A stretch of 64,000 bases of DNA, from the NCBI RefSeq assembly GCF_003012935.1, contig NZ_PUDR01000011.1, forward strand, positions 124,001 to 188,000. Direction: 5' to 3'. A program made the position numbers and the translations under genes. Under the pieces are notes generated by a model. It worked only from the letters and a program-made list of their open reading frames with translations, was not told the origin of the DNA and made no database searches. Each line of letters begins with the position of its first letter. Positions within the stretch are counted from its first letter, which is position 1. This DNA is from Pannonibacter carbonis (GTDB taxonomy: Bacteria > Pseudomonadota > Alphaproteobacteria > Rhizobiales > Stappiaceae). Shown here piece after piece: positions 16,613 to 25,293 of this stretch.

Positions 16613-17578
16613 CTACTCCGCCAGCAACGCCTCCGCGACGCCGACGCTGGTGACGATGTGGGTGGCGTAGCCGCCGCGGATGGCGGCGCGGGTGGCGTCG
16701 ACCTTGTCGAGGCCGGGGGTGACCAGGATGCCCATGTCCAGCCCGGCCAGCCGGTCGACGGGAATACCGATGACCCGGGCGTCGAGCGGCCCCGGAATGG
16801 GCTTGCCGTCCGCATCGATGAAGCGGCCGCACAGGACCGCCGTCGCCCCTTGCGCGATGTACCAGTCCAGCTCGGTGAGTGTTGCCACGCCGGAACCGAC
16901 GATGTGGCTGGAGGGCTCGCAGGTTCCCACGGAATAGAGAAACTTGTTGCAAGTGAGCAGGCGCGCCAGCTGGTCGCGGATGATCGGCTCGGCCCGCAGT
17001 TGCGCCGCGATGTCGCCATTGGTGAGGACGGCCGGCGCATGCAGGTTGAGGCAGAGCGCGCCAAGACGCTGGGCGAGGCGGGTGGAGCAGGCTTCCGCCG
17101 TGAAGCCATAGGGCGTCGCCATCGAGCCGACGAGTTGCAGCACCGTGAGATCCTCGATGCGGGTATCATCACTCACCCGCGCCAATTCATAGATGGTGCG
17201 GCCCCAGGCAACGCCGAGGCGGTCGCCCTTTTCCAGCAGCTTCGGCAGCCATTCCGCCGCCCCGCGCACGACGCGCTGGAAGGTGGTCTCGTCATCGGCG
17301 CCCTCGTCCGGGATGACATAGGCCGCCGTCAGGCCGAAACGGCCGCAGAGATCGACCGCCAGCCGGTGCCGCGTGAAGGCATCGGAATTGAGCGAGATAC
17401 GGATGATCCCGCGCTCGCGCGCATCCTGCAGGTAGTTGACGACGGTGGCGCGCGAGATGCCCAGCCGGTCGGCGATCTCCTTCTGGTTCAGGCCCTCGTG
17501 GTAATACATCCAGGCCACCTCGATCACCACGTTCTCGCCGCTGATCTGTCCCGTCGTCCGCCGCTTCACACCCGCCAT
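16613..17578 (-). CDS. SorC/DeoR-type sugar-responsive transcriptional regulator
   Basis: The protein has an N-terminal winged helix-turn-helix ('YYHEGLNQKEIADRLGISRATVVNYLQDARERGIIRISL') and a C-terminal SorC sugar-phosphate-binding domain ('GDRLGVAWGRTIYELA', 'VGSGVATLTELDWYIAQGATAVLCGRFIDADG'). Such regulators respond to phosphorylated sugars made by the pathway they control. The ATG at 17578 is preferred because GTGGGG lies just upstream; the ATG at 17590, four codons earlier, has no ribosome binding site. It is divergent from the aldolase fusion and is the only DNA-binding regulator within the sugar locus, hence the likely reader of the palindromes at 6654 and 13799. Confidence 0.88.
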   Translation of the reverse strand: MAGVKRRTTGQISGENVVIEVAWMYYHEGLNQKEIADRLGISRATVVNYLQDARERGIIRISLNSDAFTRHRLAVDLCGRFGLTAAYVIPDEGADDETTFQRVVRGAAEWLPKLLEKGDRLGVAWGRTIYELARVSDDTRIEDLTVLQLVGSMATPYGFTAEACSTRLAQRLGALCLNLHAPAVLTNGDIAAQLRAEPIIRDQLARLLTCNKFLYSVGTCEPSSHIVGSGVATLTELDWYIAQGATAVLCGRFIDADGKPIPGPLDARVIGIPVDRLAGLDMGILVTPGLDKVDATRAAIRGGYATHIVTSVGVAEALLAE

Positions 17579-17597
17579 TCGCCCCACCATTTTATTT

Positions 17598-17626
17598 ATG
17601 ACAGCATGTTCTGACTTTTGTATAAA
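17598..17626 (+). promoter_or_regulatory. Promoter of the aldolase/dehydrogenase gene
   Basis: ATGACA (17598-17603) and TATAAA (17621-17626) are separated by exactly 17 bp. The -10 lies in a small palindrome, CTTTT-gtat-AAAAG (17615-17628). A TGAC-containing stretch resembles half of the operator found at the other two promoters, but not its full symmetry. Confidence 0.5.
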
Positions 17627-17708
17627 AGCTGCCGAAGATCAAGCTGATCCAAGCGCCACGTGCCAAGAGGCAGATGCTTGCGCGGGGATCATGTACGGGA
17701 GGATAGGA

Positions 17709-19751
17709 ATGATCGCAAACCGGTGGCAAGACAGCGAAGCGGTGGCCTTTCAGGGTGCGGCCGGTCAGGACCCGGCTGCGCGCGAACTGGCGCTGCGCGT
17801 CTACACCTCCCGTCTCATCGGCATGGACCCGGATCTGGTCATGCATGGCGGTGGCAACACCTCGGTCAAGCTGAAGGCGCGCGACATCTTCGGCGAGGAG
17901 CTGGACGTCATCCACATCAAGGGCTCGGGCTGGGATCTGGAGACGATCAAGGCTGCTGGCCTGCCGGCCGTGCGCATGGCCCCGCTGATGCGGCTGCGCG
18001 AGCTGGCGGCCCTCTCCGACGAGGACATGGTCAACATCCAGCGCTCCAACCTGATGGATTCGACCGCACCCAATCCGTCCGTGGAAACGCTGCTGCACGC
18101 CTACATCCCGCACACCTATGTCGACCACACCCACGCCACCGCCTTCCTGACGCTCGCCAACTTGCCGGAAGTGGCGGAAGCGACCCGCGAGATCTTCGGC
18201 AGCAAGCTGGCGCTGGTGCCCTATGTCATGCCGGGCTTCGCGCTCGCCAAGCTTGCGGCCGAGACCTATGAGGCCCATCCGGGGATCGAGGGACTGCTGC
18301 TCGTCAACCACGGCCATTTCGCCTGGGGGCCGACGGCCAAGGCGTCCTATGACAAGATCATCGAGCACACCAACCTGGTCGAAGAGTGGCTGGCCAGCCG
18401 CCGCCCGGGCAAGCTGGTGGCCGTGACGCGGCCGCAGACGGCCAGCGTCGCCGAAACACTTGCCACGCTGCGCGGTGCCATTGCCAGCCACCTGCCCGAA
18501 GGCGCGGCGATGCCGGTCTTCGACCTGCGCGACGGCGACGCGGTGCTGGACTTCCTGGAGCGCAAGGACCTGGCGTCACTGGCCACGCGCGGCGTTGCCA
18601 CTCCGGATCACGTGATCCGCACCAAGGGCCATCCGCTGCATCTCACCCGCGCCGACGTCGCGCGGGGGCCGGAGGCGATCAGTGCGGTGGTGGGCCGGTT
18701 CGTGGCAGACTACATCGCCTATTTCGAGCGCAATGCGCCGCGCTTCGGCGGGGCCAAGACCATGCTGTCGCCGGTGCCGAACCTCGCCTGGATCGAAGGG
18801 ATCGGCCTTGCCGGCATGGGCGCGAACGCAACGGCGGCCCGCATTGCCGCCGACATCGGCGAGCAGACGCAGCGCGTCATGGCGGATGGCGAGGCGCGCG
18901 GCGGGTTCCATCCGATCCGCGAGGCCGACCTGTTCGACATGGAATACTGGTCGCTGGAACAGGCCAAGCTCGGCAATGGCGCCAAGCCCGCGCTGCAGGG
19001 GCAGGTCGTGCTGGTGACGGGCGGCGCCGGTGCCATCGGTCTGGCCACCGCCAAGGTCTTTGCGGCAGCCGGGGCGACGCTGTTCCTGGTTGACAGGGAT
19101 CAGGACGCCCTCGACACAGCCCTCTCCAGCCTCGGCCGCGACCATGCCGGCCACGCCTGCGACATCACGGCAAAGGGGGCGACGGCCAGCGCAGTGGAGG
19201 CTTGTGCCGCCCGCTTCGGCGGTCTCGACATTCTCATCTCCAACGCCGGCGCGGCCATGACGGGGGACGTGGCAACGCTGGCCGATGAAACCCTGCGGGC
19301 GAGCTTCGAGCTGAACTTCTTTGCCCATCAGGCCTTTGCGCAGTCAGCCGTGGCCGTGTTCCGCCGTCAGGGACGCGGGGGGCAGATCCTGTTCAACGTC
19401 TCCAAGCAGGCGGTCAATCCGGGCAAGGGCTTTGCCGCCTATGGCCTGCCCAAGGCAGCGACCTTCTTCCTCCTGCGCCAGCTCGCGCTGGAACTCGGCG
19501 GCGAAGGCATCCGCGTCAACGGCATCAATGCCGACCGCATCCGCTCGGGTCTGCTGACCCCGGAGATGATCGCCGCCCGCTCCTCTGCCCGCAACATCGA
19601 CGAGGCGACCTACATGGGCGGCAACCTGCTGCGCAAGGAAGTCGAGGCGGTGCATGTCGGCGAGGCCTTCCTCGCGCTTGCCCGCGCCGAGCGCACCACG
19701 GCGCATGTCATGACTGTCGACGGCGGCAACATCGAGGCTGCGCTGCGGTGA
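17709..19751 (+). CDS. Bifunctional class II aldolase / short-chain dehydrogenase (RhaD-type fusion)
   Basis: The 680-aa protein has two domains. Residues 1-420 are a class II (Zn2+) aldolase, with the phosphate loop GGGNTSVK (47-54), metal ligands in 'DHTHATAF' (His140, His142) and 'NHGHFAWG' (about His201). Residues about 430-680 are a Rossmann short-chain dehydrogenase, with TGGAGAIG (437-444), catalytic Ser565 and Tyr578-x3-Lys582. The fusion is known in rhizobial rhamnose catabolism, where rhamnulose 1-phosphate is cleaved and lactaldehyde processed. Here there are no rhamnose genes. With MtnK and MtnA it would cleave a 5-substituted ribulose 1-phosphate to dihydroxyacetone phosphate and a two-carbon aldehyde. 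The ATG at 17709 follows GGGAGG; the open frame further upstream covers the promoter. Confidence 0.88.
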   Translation: MIANRWQDSEAVAFQGAAGQDPAARELALRVYTSRLIGMDPDLVMHGGGNTSVKLKARDIFGEELDVIHIKGSGWDLETIKAAGLPAVRMAPLMRLRELAALSDEDMVNIQRSNLMDSTAPNPSVETLLHAYIPHTYVDHTHATAFLTLANLPEVAEATREIFGSKLALVPYVMPGFALAKLAAETYEAHPGIEGLLLVNHGHFAWGPTAKASYDKIIEHTNLVEEWLASRRPGKLVAVTRPQTASVAETLATLRGAIASHLPEGAAMPVFDLRDGDAVLDFLERKDLASLATRGVATPDHVIRTKGHPLHLTRADVARGPEAISAVVGRFVADYIAYFERNAPRFGGAKTMLSPVPNLAWIEGIGLAGMGANATAARIAADIGEQTQRVMADGEARGGFHPIREADLFDMEYWSLEQAKLGNGAKPALQGQVVLVTGGAGAIGLATAKVFAAAGATLFLVDRDQDALDTALSSLGRDHAGHACDITAKGATASAVEACAARFGGLDILISNAGAAMTGDVATLADETLRASFELNFFAHQAFAQSAVAVFRRQGRGGQILFNVSKQAVNPGKGFAAYGLPKAATFFLLRQLALELGGEGIRVNGINADRIRSGLLTPEMIAARSSARNIDEATYMGGNLLRKEVEAVHVGEAFLALARAERTTAHVMTVDGGNIEAALR

Positions 19752-19757
19752 GGTCAG

Positions 19758-19780
19758 GGCGGGGCGAACGCCGCCTTTTC
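19758..19780 (+). terminator. Terminator after the aldolase fusion
   Basis: GGCGG (19758-19762) and CCGCC (19771-19775) pair and are followed by TTTTC. It lies seven bases past the stop codon, with a short stem but the correct tail. Confidence 0.55.
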
Positions 19781-19798
19781 GGAGCCACAAGCACAGCA

Positions 19799-19825
19799 GT
19801 CATCCCCGCCTTGTGCGGGGATGAC
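19799..19825. repeat. Short perfect palindrome GTCATCCCCGC...GCGGGGATGAC
   Basis: An 11-bp perfect stem (19799-19809 with 19815-19825) around CTTGT separates the aldolase gene from the converging phosphatase gene. Its ends resemble the longer GTCACCCCGG repeats but it has no inner arms. It may act as a bidirectional terminator. Confidence 0.5.
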
Positions 19826-19885
19826 GTCAGTAAATAGGAATGATCTTCGCGGCCATACACCGCAAAGCTCATTCCTGAAGGCCGG

Positions 19886-20692
19886 TCAGGAGATCCCGGC
19901 GAGCTTCCAGAGATCATCCCGCGCGCCGGGGCCAGCCGCGAGAACCGGCGCGCCCTTGCGCAGGGACTCGCCCACGGCCGGGAACGGAAGAACTGATCCA
20001 CCTGCCTCCTGAATGAGACAGTAGCCCGCCATGCAGTCCCAGGCGTGCATGTATGGCTCGTAGTAGCCAACAAGCTTTCCAGCTGCGACATAGGCCAGCA
20101 TCAGGGCACCAGAGCCGTTGCGGATCGGGTTGCCACCCATGCGCAACAGACCGGTGAAGATCTCGCCAACCCGCTCCGGCGTGACATAGCTGTTGCTGCC
20201 GATGCCGGTCAGGCCGTTCTGCACGGTTCGCGCCGGATCAAGTTTCAGCGTGCGCCCGTCCAGTGTCGCGCCCATGCCCTTTGCAGCTGCGTAGACTTCA
20301 CCCGTACACGGCACGGCAATGACGCCGATGACAGGCTCGCCATCGCGAATGGCGGCAATCGACACGCACCAGCTTGGCATGCCGTTGACGAAGGGGGCCG
20401 TGCCGTCGATCGGATCAACGATCCACGTAAAGCCCGAACTGCCTTCGGTCAGACCAAACTCTTCACCCAGGAACCCGTCCTTGGGCAGGTACGCCGCGAC
20501 GCGATCGCGGATAAGCTGTTCCACGTTGCGATCAGCGATGGAAACAACGTCCTGAAGATCGCGCTTGGTCTCGATGACAAGCGTGTCGCGACGATTGAAA
20601 TAGTCGAGTGCAACGGCAGCGGCTGCACCAGCGATGTCGGTGGCCAGCGCCAGGCGATCAGCGATGGGATCGCCAGTCTGATAAGGGGTCAT
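19886..20692 (-). CDS. Inositol monophosphatase-family phosphatase
   Basis: The 268-aa protein shows the three metal-site motifs of the family: 'FLGEEFG', 'WIVDPIDGTAPFVNG' and 'HAWDCMAGYCLIQEAGG'. Members remove phosphate from inositol phosphate, histidinol phosphate, adenosine bisphosphate or sugar phosphates. It is the last gene of the minus-strand ABC transporter operon, 20 nt after the ATPase. A phosphatase coupled to this AfuABC/FbpABC-like importer suggests that the imported compound is a phosphate ester. The exact substrate cannot be told. Confidence 0.88.
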   Translation of the reverse strand: MTPYQTGDPIADRLALATDIAGAAAAVALDYFNRRDTLVIETKRDLQDVVSIADRNVEQLIRDRVAAYLPKDGFLGEEFGLTEGSSGFTWIVDPIDGTAPFVNGMPSWCVSIAAIRDGEPVIGVIAVPCTGEVYAAAKGMGATLDGRTLKLDPARTVQNGLTGIGSNSYVTPERVGEIFTGLLRMGGNPIRNGSGALMLAYVAAGKLVGYYEPYMHAWDCMAGYCLIQEAGGSVLPFPAVGESLRKGAPVLAAGPGARDDLWKLAGIS

Positions 20693-20712
20693 GAGAGGAA
20701 TGTTTCCGTAGG

Positions 20713-21774
20713 TCAGGCAGAGATCAGAGCAATACCGCGATCACGTAACGCGACTGCGACGAGGGTTTGCGGCGGAAGCGGCTGGGTTGCTTCGTAGTCA
20801 GTGACAAAGAGCGGCCCGATCTCGGTCTCCACTTCATACTCGACATGATCGCCAAGATAGGCCGAGGACCTGATCTGGCCGGGCAATCCTGCCTGTCCGG
20901 TCGGAGCAACCCGGATCGCGCCGGGACGAATGGCAAGCTGCGCCTTGCCAGGCCGCACCCGCCCGCCGGGCACACGGTGTTCGACCGAGCCGAGGCGGAT
21001 GGTGGCGTCAGCCCCCTCCACCCGCAGCACCTCGCAGGGAACCACATTCGCCTCGCCCATGAAGTCGGCGATGAAGGTGGAGGCCGGGGTCTCGTAGAGG
21101 TCGCGCGGTGCACCGGACTGGGCAATGACGCCATCTTTCATCACGATGATCGTGTCGGAAACCGCCAGCGCCTCGTCCTGGTCGTGCGTGACGTAGACGG
21201 CGGTGAAGCCGAGCCGCTGCTGCAGCTCGCGGATCTCGGTTCGGACCTTGCGTCGCAAGCGCGCGTCAAGGTTCGATAGCGGCTCATCAAGCAGCAGGAC
21301 TTGAGGTTCGAGCACCAGCGCGCGGGCAACCGCGACACGCTGCTGCTGCCCGCCCGACAGCTCGGCAGGCAAGCGGTGGCCCATGCCGGCAAGACCGACC
21401 TGAGCCAGACCGTCCTCGGCCTTTTCCCTGGCTTCCCTGCCCTTCAGGCCTGAGGACTCCAGGCCATAAGCGACGTTCTCCAACGCGCTCATATGCGGGA
21501 ACAGCGCGTAGGACTGGAACACCATGGACACATCGCGGGAATGCGCCGGCAGCATGGTCACGTCCTTGCCGCCAATCAGGATCCGGCCAGAGGTTGGATG
21601 CTCGAGGCCTGCGAGCATGCGCAGGGTGGTCGTCTTGCCGCAGCCCGAAGGCCCCAGAAGCGTGACCAGTGTCCCGGGCTCGATGGTGAGCGACAGATCC
21701 GGAATGGCGGTAAAAGTGCCGAAGTCCTTGCGCACGTGTTCAAAGACCACGGAACCGGGCTTGTGGGTGGTCAT
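20713..21774 (-). CDS. ABC transporter ATPase, FbpC/AfuC type
   Basis: The 353-aa protein has Walker A GPSGCGKTT, signature LSGGQQQRV, Walker B VLLLDEPLSNLD and a C-terminal TOBE-type regulatory domain from about residue 240. It energises the large permease encoded upstream, whose stop overlaps its start by four bases. The family serves ferric iron, polyamine and organophosphate importers. Confidence 0.9.
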   Translation of the reverse strand: MTTHKPGSVVFEHVRKDFGTFTAIPDLSLTIEPGTLVTLLGPSGCGKTTTLRMLAGLEHPTSGRILIGGKDVTMLPAHSRDVSMVFQSYALFPHMSALENVAYGLESSGLKGREAREKAEDGLAQVGLAGMGHRLPAELSGGQQQRVAVARALVLEPQVLLLDEPLSNLDARLRRKVRTEIRELQQRLGFTAVYVTHDQDEALAVSDTIIVMKDGVIAQSGAPRDLYETPASTFIADFMGEANVVPCEVLRVEGADATIRLGSVEHRVPGGRVRPGKAQLAIRPGAIRVAPTGQAGLPGQIRSSAYLGDHVEYEVETEIGPLFVTDYEATQPLPPQTLVAVALRDRGIALISA

Positions 21775-24020
21775 GCAGTTTTCTCCTGGGAAAGACGGGG
21801 GCCGGCGGCGCGGGCCTGACCGGCAACGCGGTTCTCACGGCGCAGGCGGCGCTCGCCTACGAGAAACTGGAAGCCGGCGATGATGGTGATCATCACGAAG
21901 ATCAGCATCGAGGAATAGGCGATGGCGACACCATACTCGCCGTTCTCGACCAGCCCGACGATGTAGGACGTGGCCATGTTGTATTCGGCGCTGACGAGGA
22001 AGATCACGGCGCTGATGGACGTGATCGCCCGGACGAAGGAATAGACCAGCGCTGCCGTTATCGCCGGACGGAGAAGCGGCAGGATGACCTTGCGCAGGGT
22101 GCGCAGGCTGGTTGCCCTTAGCGTCAGCGAGGCTTCATCAAGGCTTTTGTCGAGCTGGCTCATGGCCGCGATGCCGCCGCGCACACCGACCGGCATGTTG
22201 CGGAAAACGAAGCAGGCGATGAGGATCAACGCCGAGCCGGTCATTTCTAGCGGCGGCAGGTTGAAGGCCATGATGTAGCTGATGCCGATGACCGTGCCGG
22301 GGATGGCAAAGCTCATCATCAGCGCGAACTCGAACACATTCTGTCCAGCGAACTTCTGACGCACGATGATGTACGCCGTGAGGAGGCCGACAGCAGCGGT
22401 CAGCGGCGCGGAGATCAGTGCAATCTCCATGGTCGTCCAGAAGGAGTTCCAGGCGACACCGGTCCAGACAAGGGCGCCGTTTTCAAACCCGACAGAAAAG
22501 GCCCGGGCGTAATGTTTGAGTGTCAGGGAATTGTCGAGGCCCCAGGTGGTCACGAAGCCACCGAAGATGATCATGCAGTAGACCACCAGCGTAAAGCCGA
22601 TCCACGGGATCACGACCGCATGCACGGCGATCGAGACACTGCGCGGCAGCGCGATGTGCGCGCCGCTGTCGCCTTTTCCGGTCACCGTCGCGTAGTTCTT
22701 GCCCGAGAGCCACAGCCGCTGCGCCAGAAACGCCGACAGGGTGAAGCAGAGCAGGATGATTGCGAGCACGGCCGCGCGTGAGGGATCATTTTGCGATCCC
22801 ACCACCGCGAAGAAGATCTCGGTCGAGAGCACGCCGTGACTGCCGCCCAACACCAGCGGATTGCCGAAATCGGCCATGCTTTCGATGAAGCCGATCAGGA
22901 AGGCATTGGCGAGACCCGGCTTCATCAGGGGCAGCGAGACGCGCCAGAAGGTGCGCCAGCGGTCAGCGCGAAGGGTCTGCGACGCCTCCTCCAGCGACGG
23001 GCTGACGCCCTCGACGACACCGATGAGGACAAGGAAGGCAATTGGCGTGAAGGACAGGACCTGCGCGATCCAGATGCCGGTGAGCCCATAGAGCCAGCGG
23101 CCCGGCTCGATGCCGAACAGGGCGGACAGCCCTTCCGTCACCACGCCCGCACGGCCGAACAAGAGCGTCAGGGCGAGGCCGATGACGAAGGGCGGCGTGA
23201 TGATCGGCAGGATGGTGATCAGCCGCAGTCCCTTCTTGTAGGGAAACCGTGTGCGTGTGGCGACCAGCGCAAAGGCAAGACCAAGGAGGGTCGAGCCAAG
23301 ACCCGTCATGATGGCAAGCCAGAGCGTACGGACCGCCACGCCGCAGCGCCCTTCTCCGGTCAGACAGGCAAGGCTCCAGATCGATCCATCCTGGATGTTG
23401 CGAATGAAGCCGTCGGGGCGGAAGGAGCCGTCGAAGTCCTGCACCGAGCCAACGAACATGCTGCCAATGGGATAGAAGACGAAGACGGTGACGAGGAACA
23501 CCAGCATCGAGATGGAGCCGGTGGTGAACCCGTCACCCTTCATTGCGCCTCGGTCAGCCATGCCGAAGGCAAAGAACAGCGCGAAGACGACCGACAGCAA
23601 GACGGCGCCAGCCCCCATCGAGGGCTGACCTTCGGAAAGCATGCCGAACAGGGTTTCGCTGATGGTCCAGGTCCAGCCGGTAAAGCCGATGGCGAGGCCC
23701 TGCAGCGCCATGAAAAACAGGCCGAGCCCGCCGGCCACCGCGAGGATGAGGCCGCGCCGCGCCGGATCCGCAACAAGACGAGCCGAAGCACCAAACAGGA
23801 ACAGCGCAAGTACGACGGCAAGCCAGGGCCGTCCTTCTGCCGTCATCTGCATCAGCCCCGGCGCGAGGTCACGCGTACCGGGGAACCCCGACAGCCAGCC
23901 AAGGCCGAAGAAGCCGCCCTCCACCCGGTACCAGGGCACCAGCGTAAGCCCCAGGGCACCCAGCCCCAAAAGCAAGTCCAATCGTCGTTTGCCACCCAGC
24001 ATCGCCAGCCCGTTCTTCAT
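21771..24020 (-). CDS. Fused two-module ABC permease, AfuB/FbpB type
   Basis: The 749-aa membrane protein has an N-terminal block of about five hydrophobic segments (residues 1-210), followed by two permease modules of about 250 residues. Each has an EAA-type loop ('EEASQTLRADRWRTFWRVSLPLMKPGLANAFLIGF' and 'DEASLTLRATSLRTLRKVILPLLRPAITAALVYSF'). The classical FbpB is about 500 residues; the extra N-terminal membrane block resembles AfuB. AfuABC of Actinobacillus was shown to carry sugar phosphates rather than iron. No ribosome binding site is visible before the ATG at 24020. Confidence 0.88.
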   Translation of the reverse strand: MKNGLAMLGGKRRLDLLLGLGALGLTLVPWYRVEGGFFGLGWLSGFPGTRDLAPGLMQMTAEGRPWLAVVLALFLFGASARLVADPARRGLILAVAGGLGLFFMALQGLAIGFTGWTWTISETLFGMLSEGQPSMGAGAVLLSVVFALFFAFGMADRGAMKGDGFTTGSISMLVFLVTVFVFYPIGSMFVGSVQDFDGSFRPDGFIRNIQDGSIWSLACLTGEGRCGVAVRTLWLAIMTGLGSTLLGLAFALVATRTRFPYKKGLRLITILPIITPPFVIGLALTLLFGRAGVVTEGLSALFGIEPGRWLYGLTGIWIAQVLSFTPIAFLVLIGVVEGVSPSLEEASQTLRADRWRTFWRVSLPLMKPGLANAFLIGFIESMADFGNPLVLGGSHGVLSTEIFFAVVGSQNDPSRAAVLAIILLCFTLSAFLAQRLWLSGKNYATVTGKGDSGAHIALPRSVSIAVHAVVIPWIGFTLVVYCMIIFGGFVTTWGLDNSLTLKHYARAFSVGFENGALVWTGVAWNSFWTTMEIALISAPLTAAVGLLTAYIIVRQKFAGQNVFEFALMMSFAIPGTVIGISYIMAFNLPPLEMTGSALILIACFVFRNMPVGVRGGIAAMSQLDKSLDEASLTLRATSLRTLRKVILPLLRPAITAALVYSFVRAITSISAVIFLVSAEYNMATSYIVGLVENGEYGVAIAYSSMLIFVMITIIAGFQFLVGERRLRRENRVAGQARAAGPRLSQEKTA

Positions 24021-24037
24021 TTTTTTCTGGAAGGAGA

Positions 24038-24060
24038 CATCCGGGGCGGGGCCCCGGATG
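24038..24060 (-). other. Intercistronic hairpin between binding protein and permease
   Basis: CATCCGGGGC (24038-24047) pairs perfectly with GCCCCGGATG (24051-24060) around three bases. It lies in the 58-nt gap after the binding-protein gene. Such hairpins commonly protect the upstream message and lower expression of the downstream permease. Confidence 0.6.
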
Positions 24061-24078
24061 CCATCATCGCGTGTGAGC

Positions 24079-25110
24079 TCAGTTGGCGATTGCGCCGATC
24101 TCGCGATCCCAGCGCTCCAGCAGCGCCTTGCGCTTGGCCGGGTCGCCGTAGGTCTTGAAGTCGTAGTCGATCAGCTTGATGTCCTCGAAGCGCGGAGCTT
24201 CTTTCGGGATCTCGGCCGACTTGTTGGACGGCAGCTGGAAGGACTTGGCATCCTTCATGCGGGACTGCACCTCGGGCTTCAGCGCCCAGTCGTACCAGAG
24301 CTTGGCATTATCGAGATTGCGCGCGCCCTTGATGATCGACATGGAGCCGATCTCGTAGCCAGTGCCTTCGCACGGGGCGACGGATTTGACGGGGAAGCCC
24401 TCGGCCGTCTGGGCGACAGCGTCATGCATGAAGACAATGCCCAGACCTGCCTCGCCGCGCGCGGCGGCCTTCACCGGAGCCGAGCCGGACTTGGTGTACT
24501 GGGAGACGTTGGCGTTGAGGCTCTTGAGGTACTCGAAAGCCTTGTCTTCGCCCATGATCTGCACCAGTGAGGCCAGGGCGGTATAGGCCGTGCCGGATGA
24601 ATTCGGGTTAGCGATCTGGATCTCGCCCTTCAGCTCGGGCGCCAGCAAATCCGCCCAGCATGCTGGATCTTTCAAGCCCTTCTTGGCGAAGAGCTCAGTG
24701 TTGTAGCCCCAGCCCAGCGCGCCGGCATAGATACCGACTGTGCGATGTCCAGCGCTCTCTGCCTGCTTCACAGCCCAGCTGTTCAACTGGTCGAGCATCG
24801 GCGACTTGTATTCCAGCGTCAGGTTTTCAGAAGCGGCCTGCAGATGCGGGTCACCCGTACCGCCCCACCAGATGTCCGTCTTCGGATTGCGCGCTTCAGC
24901 CCGGACCTTGGCGTAGGTCTCGCCCGACGACAGGCGAACCATATTGACCTTCACGTCATGGGCCTTTTCGAAGTCACCCAACATCTGCTCACAAATGACC
25001 ACATCGGCCGAGCAGATCAGGTTGAGTTCCCCGGCTGCCTCGGCTGCGCTGGCTGCCATCAGGGAGCCGGCGGCTGCGGCGATCAGGGTGGCAATCGATT
25101 TCGATGTCAT
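24079..25110 (-). CDS. Periplasmic binding protein (SBP_bac_6, AfuA/FbpA type), copy A
   Basis: The 343-aa protein has a signal peptide (MTSKSIATLIAAAAGSLMAASAAEAAG). It then has 'LNLICSADVVICEQMLGDFEK', 'DIWWGGTGDPHLQAASENL' and 'CEGTGYEIGSMSIIKGARNLDNAKLWYDWAL', typical of the iron/organophosphate binding-protein family. Start ATG 25110 has GGAGGA upstream; the longer open frame to 25230 lacks this. It is clearly paralogous to copy B at 25294, sharing 'QIANPxSSGTAxTALA' and 'YTKSGxAPVKAAARGE'. The shared 'CSADVVIC/CGVDEAWC' Cys pair suggests a disulfide near the N-terminus. Confidence 0.9.
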   Translation of the reverse strand: MTSKSIATLIAAAAGSLMAASAAEAAGELNLICSADVVICEQMLGDFEKAHDVKVNMVRLSSGETYAKVRAEARNPKTDIWWGGTGDPHLQAASENLTLEYKSPMLDQLNSWAVKQAESAGHRTVGIYAGALGWGYNTELFAKKGLKDPACWADLLAPELKGEIQIANPNSSGTAYTALASLVQIMGEDKAFEYLKSLNANVSQYTKSGSAPVKAAARGEAGLGIVFMHDAVAQTAEGFPVKSVAPCEGTGYEIGSMSIIKGARNLDNAKLWYDWALKPEVQSRMKDAKSFQLPSNKSAEIPKEAPRFEDIKLIDYDFKTYGDPAKRKALLERWDREIGAIAN

Positions 25111-25293
25111 GTCGTTTCCTCCTCCGGATGGATCCGGTTCTTCGTCTGGCGGCCCACTCAGGGCCTGTTGCCGCTGATGCGGTCTGGTTGGCGGCACCAA
25201 CGGACAAGCTTCGTCCGTTCGGTGCCGCAAAGGGTGCGGCCCGTTGATCGGGGTGGCTTTGGATCGGGCTGACTGACGCTGATGGCGACAGTC

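Noticed and set aside
22791-24158. 455-codon plus-strand open frame opposite the permease
   Set aside because: The translation is highly charged and featureless while the other strand encodes an obvious membrane protein.
20713-25110. Confident call as ferric iron importer
   Set aside because: Family similarity alone does not separate iron from sugar-phosphate transport; the linked phosphatase and AfuB-type permease length argue for caution.
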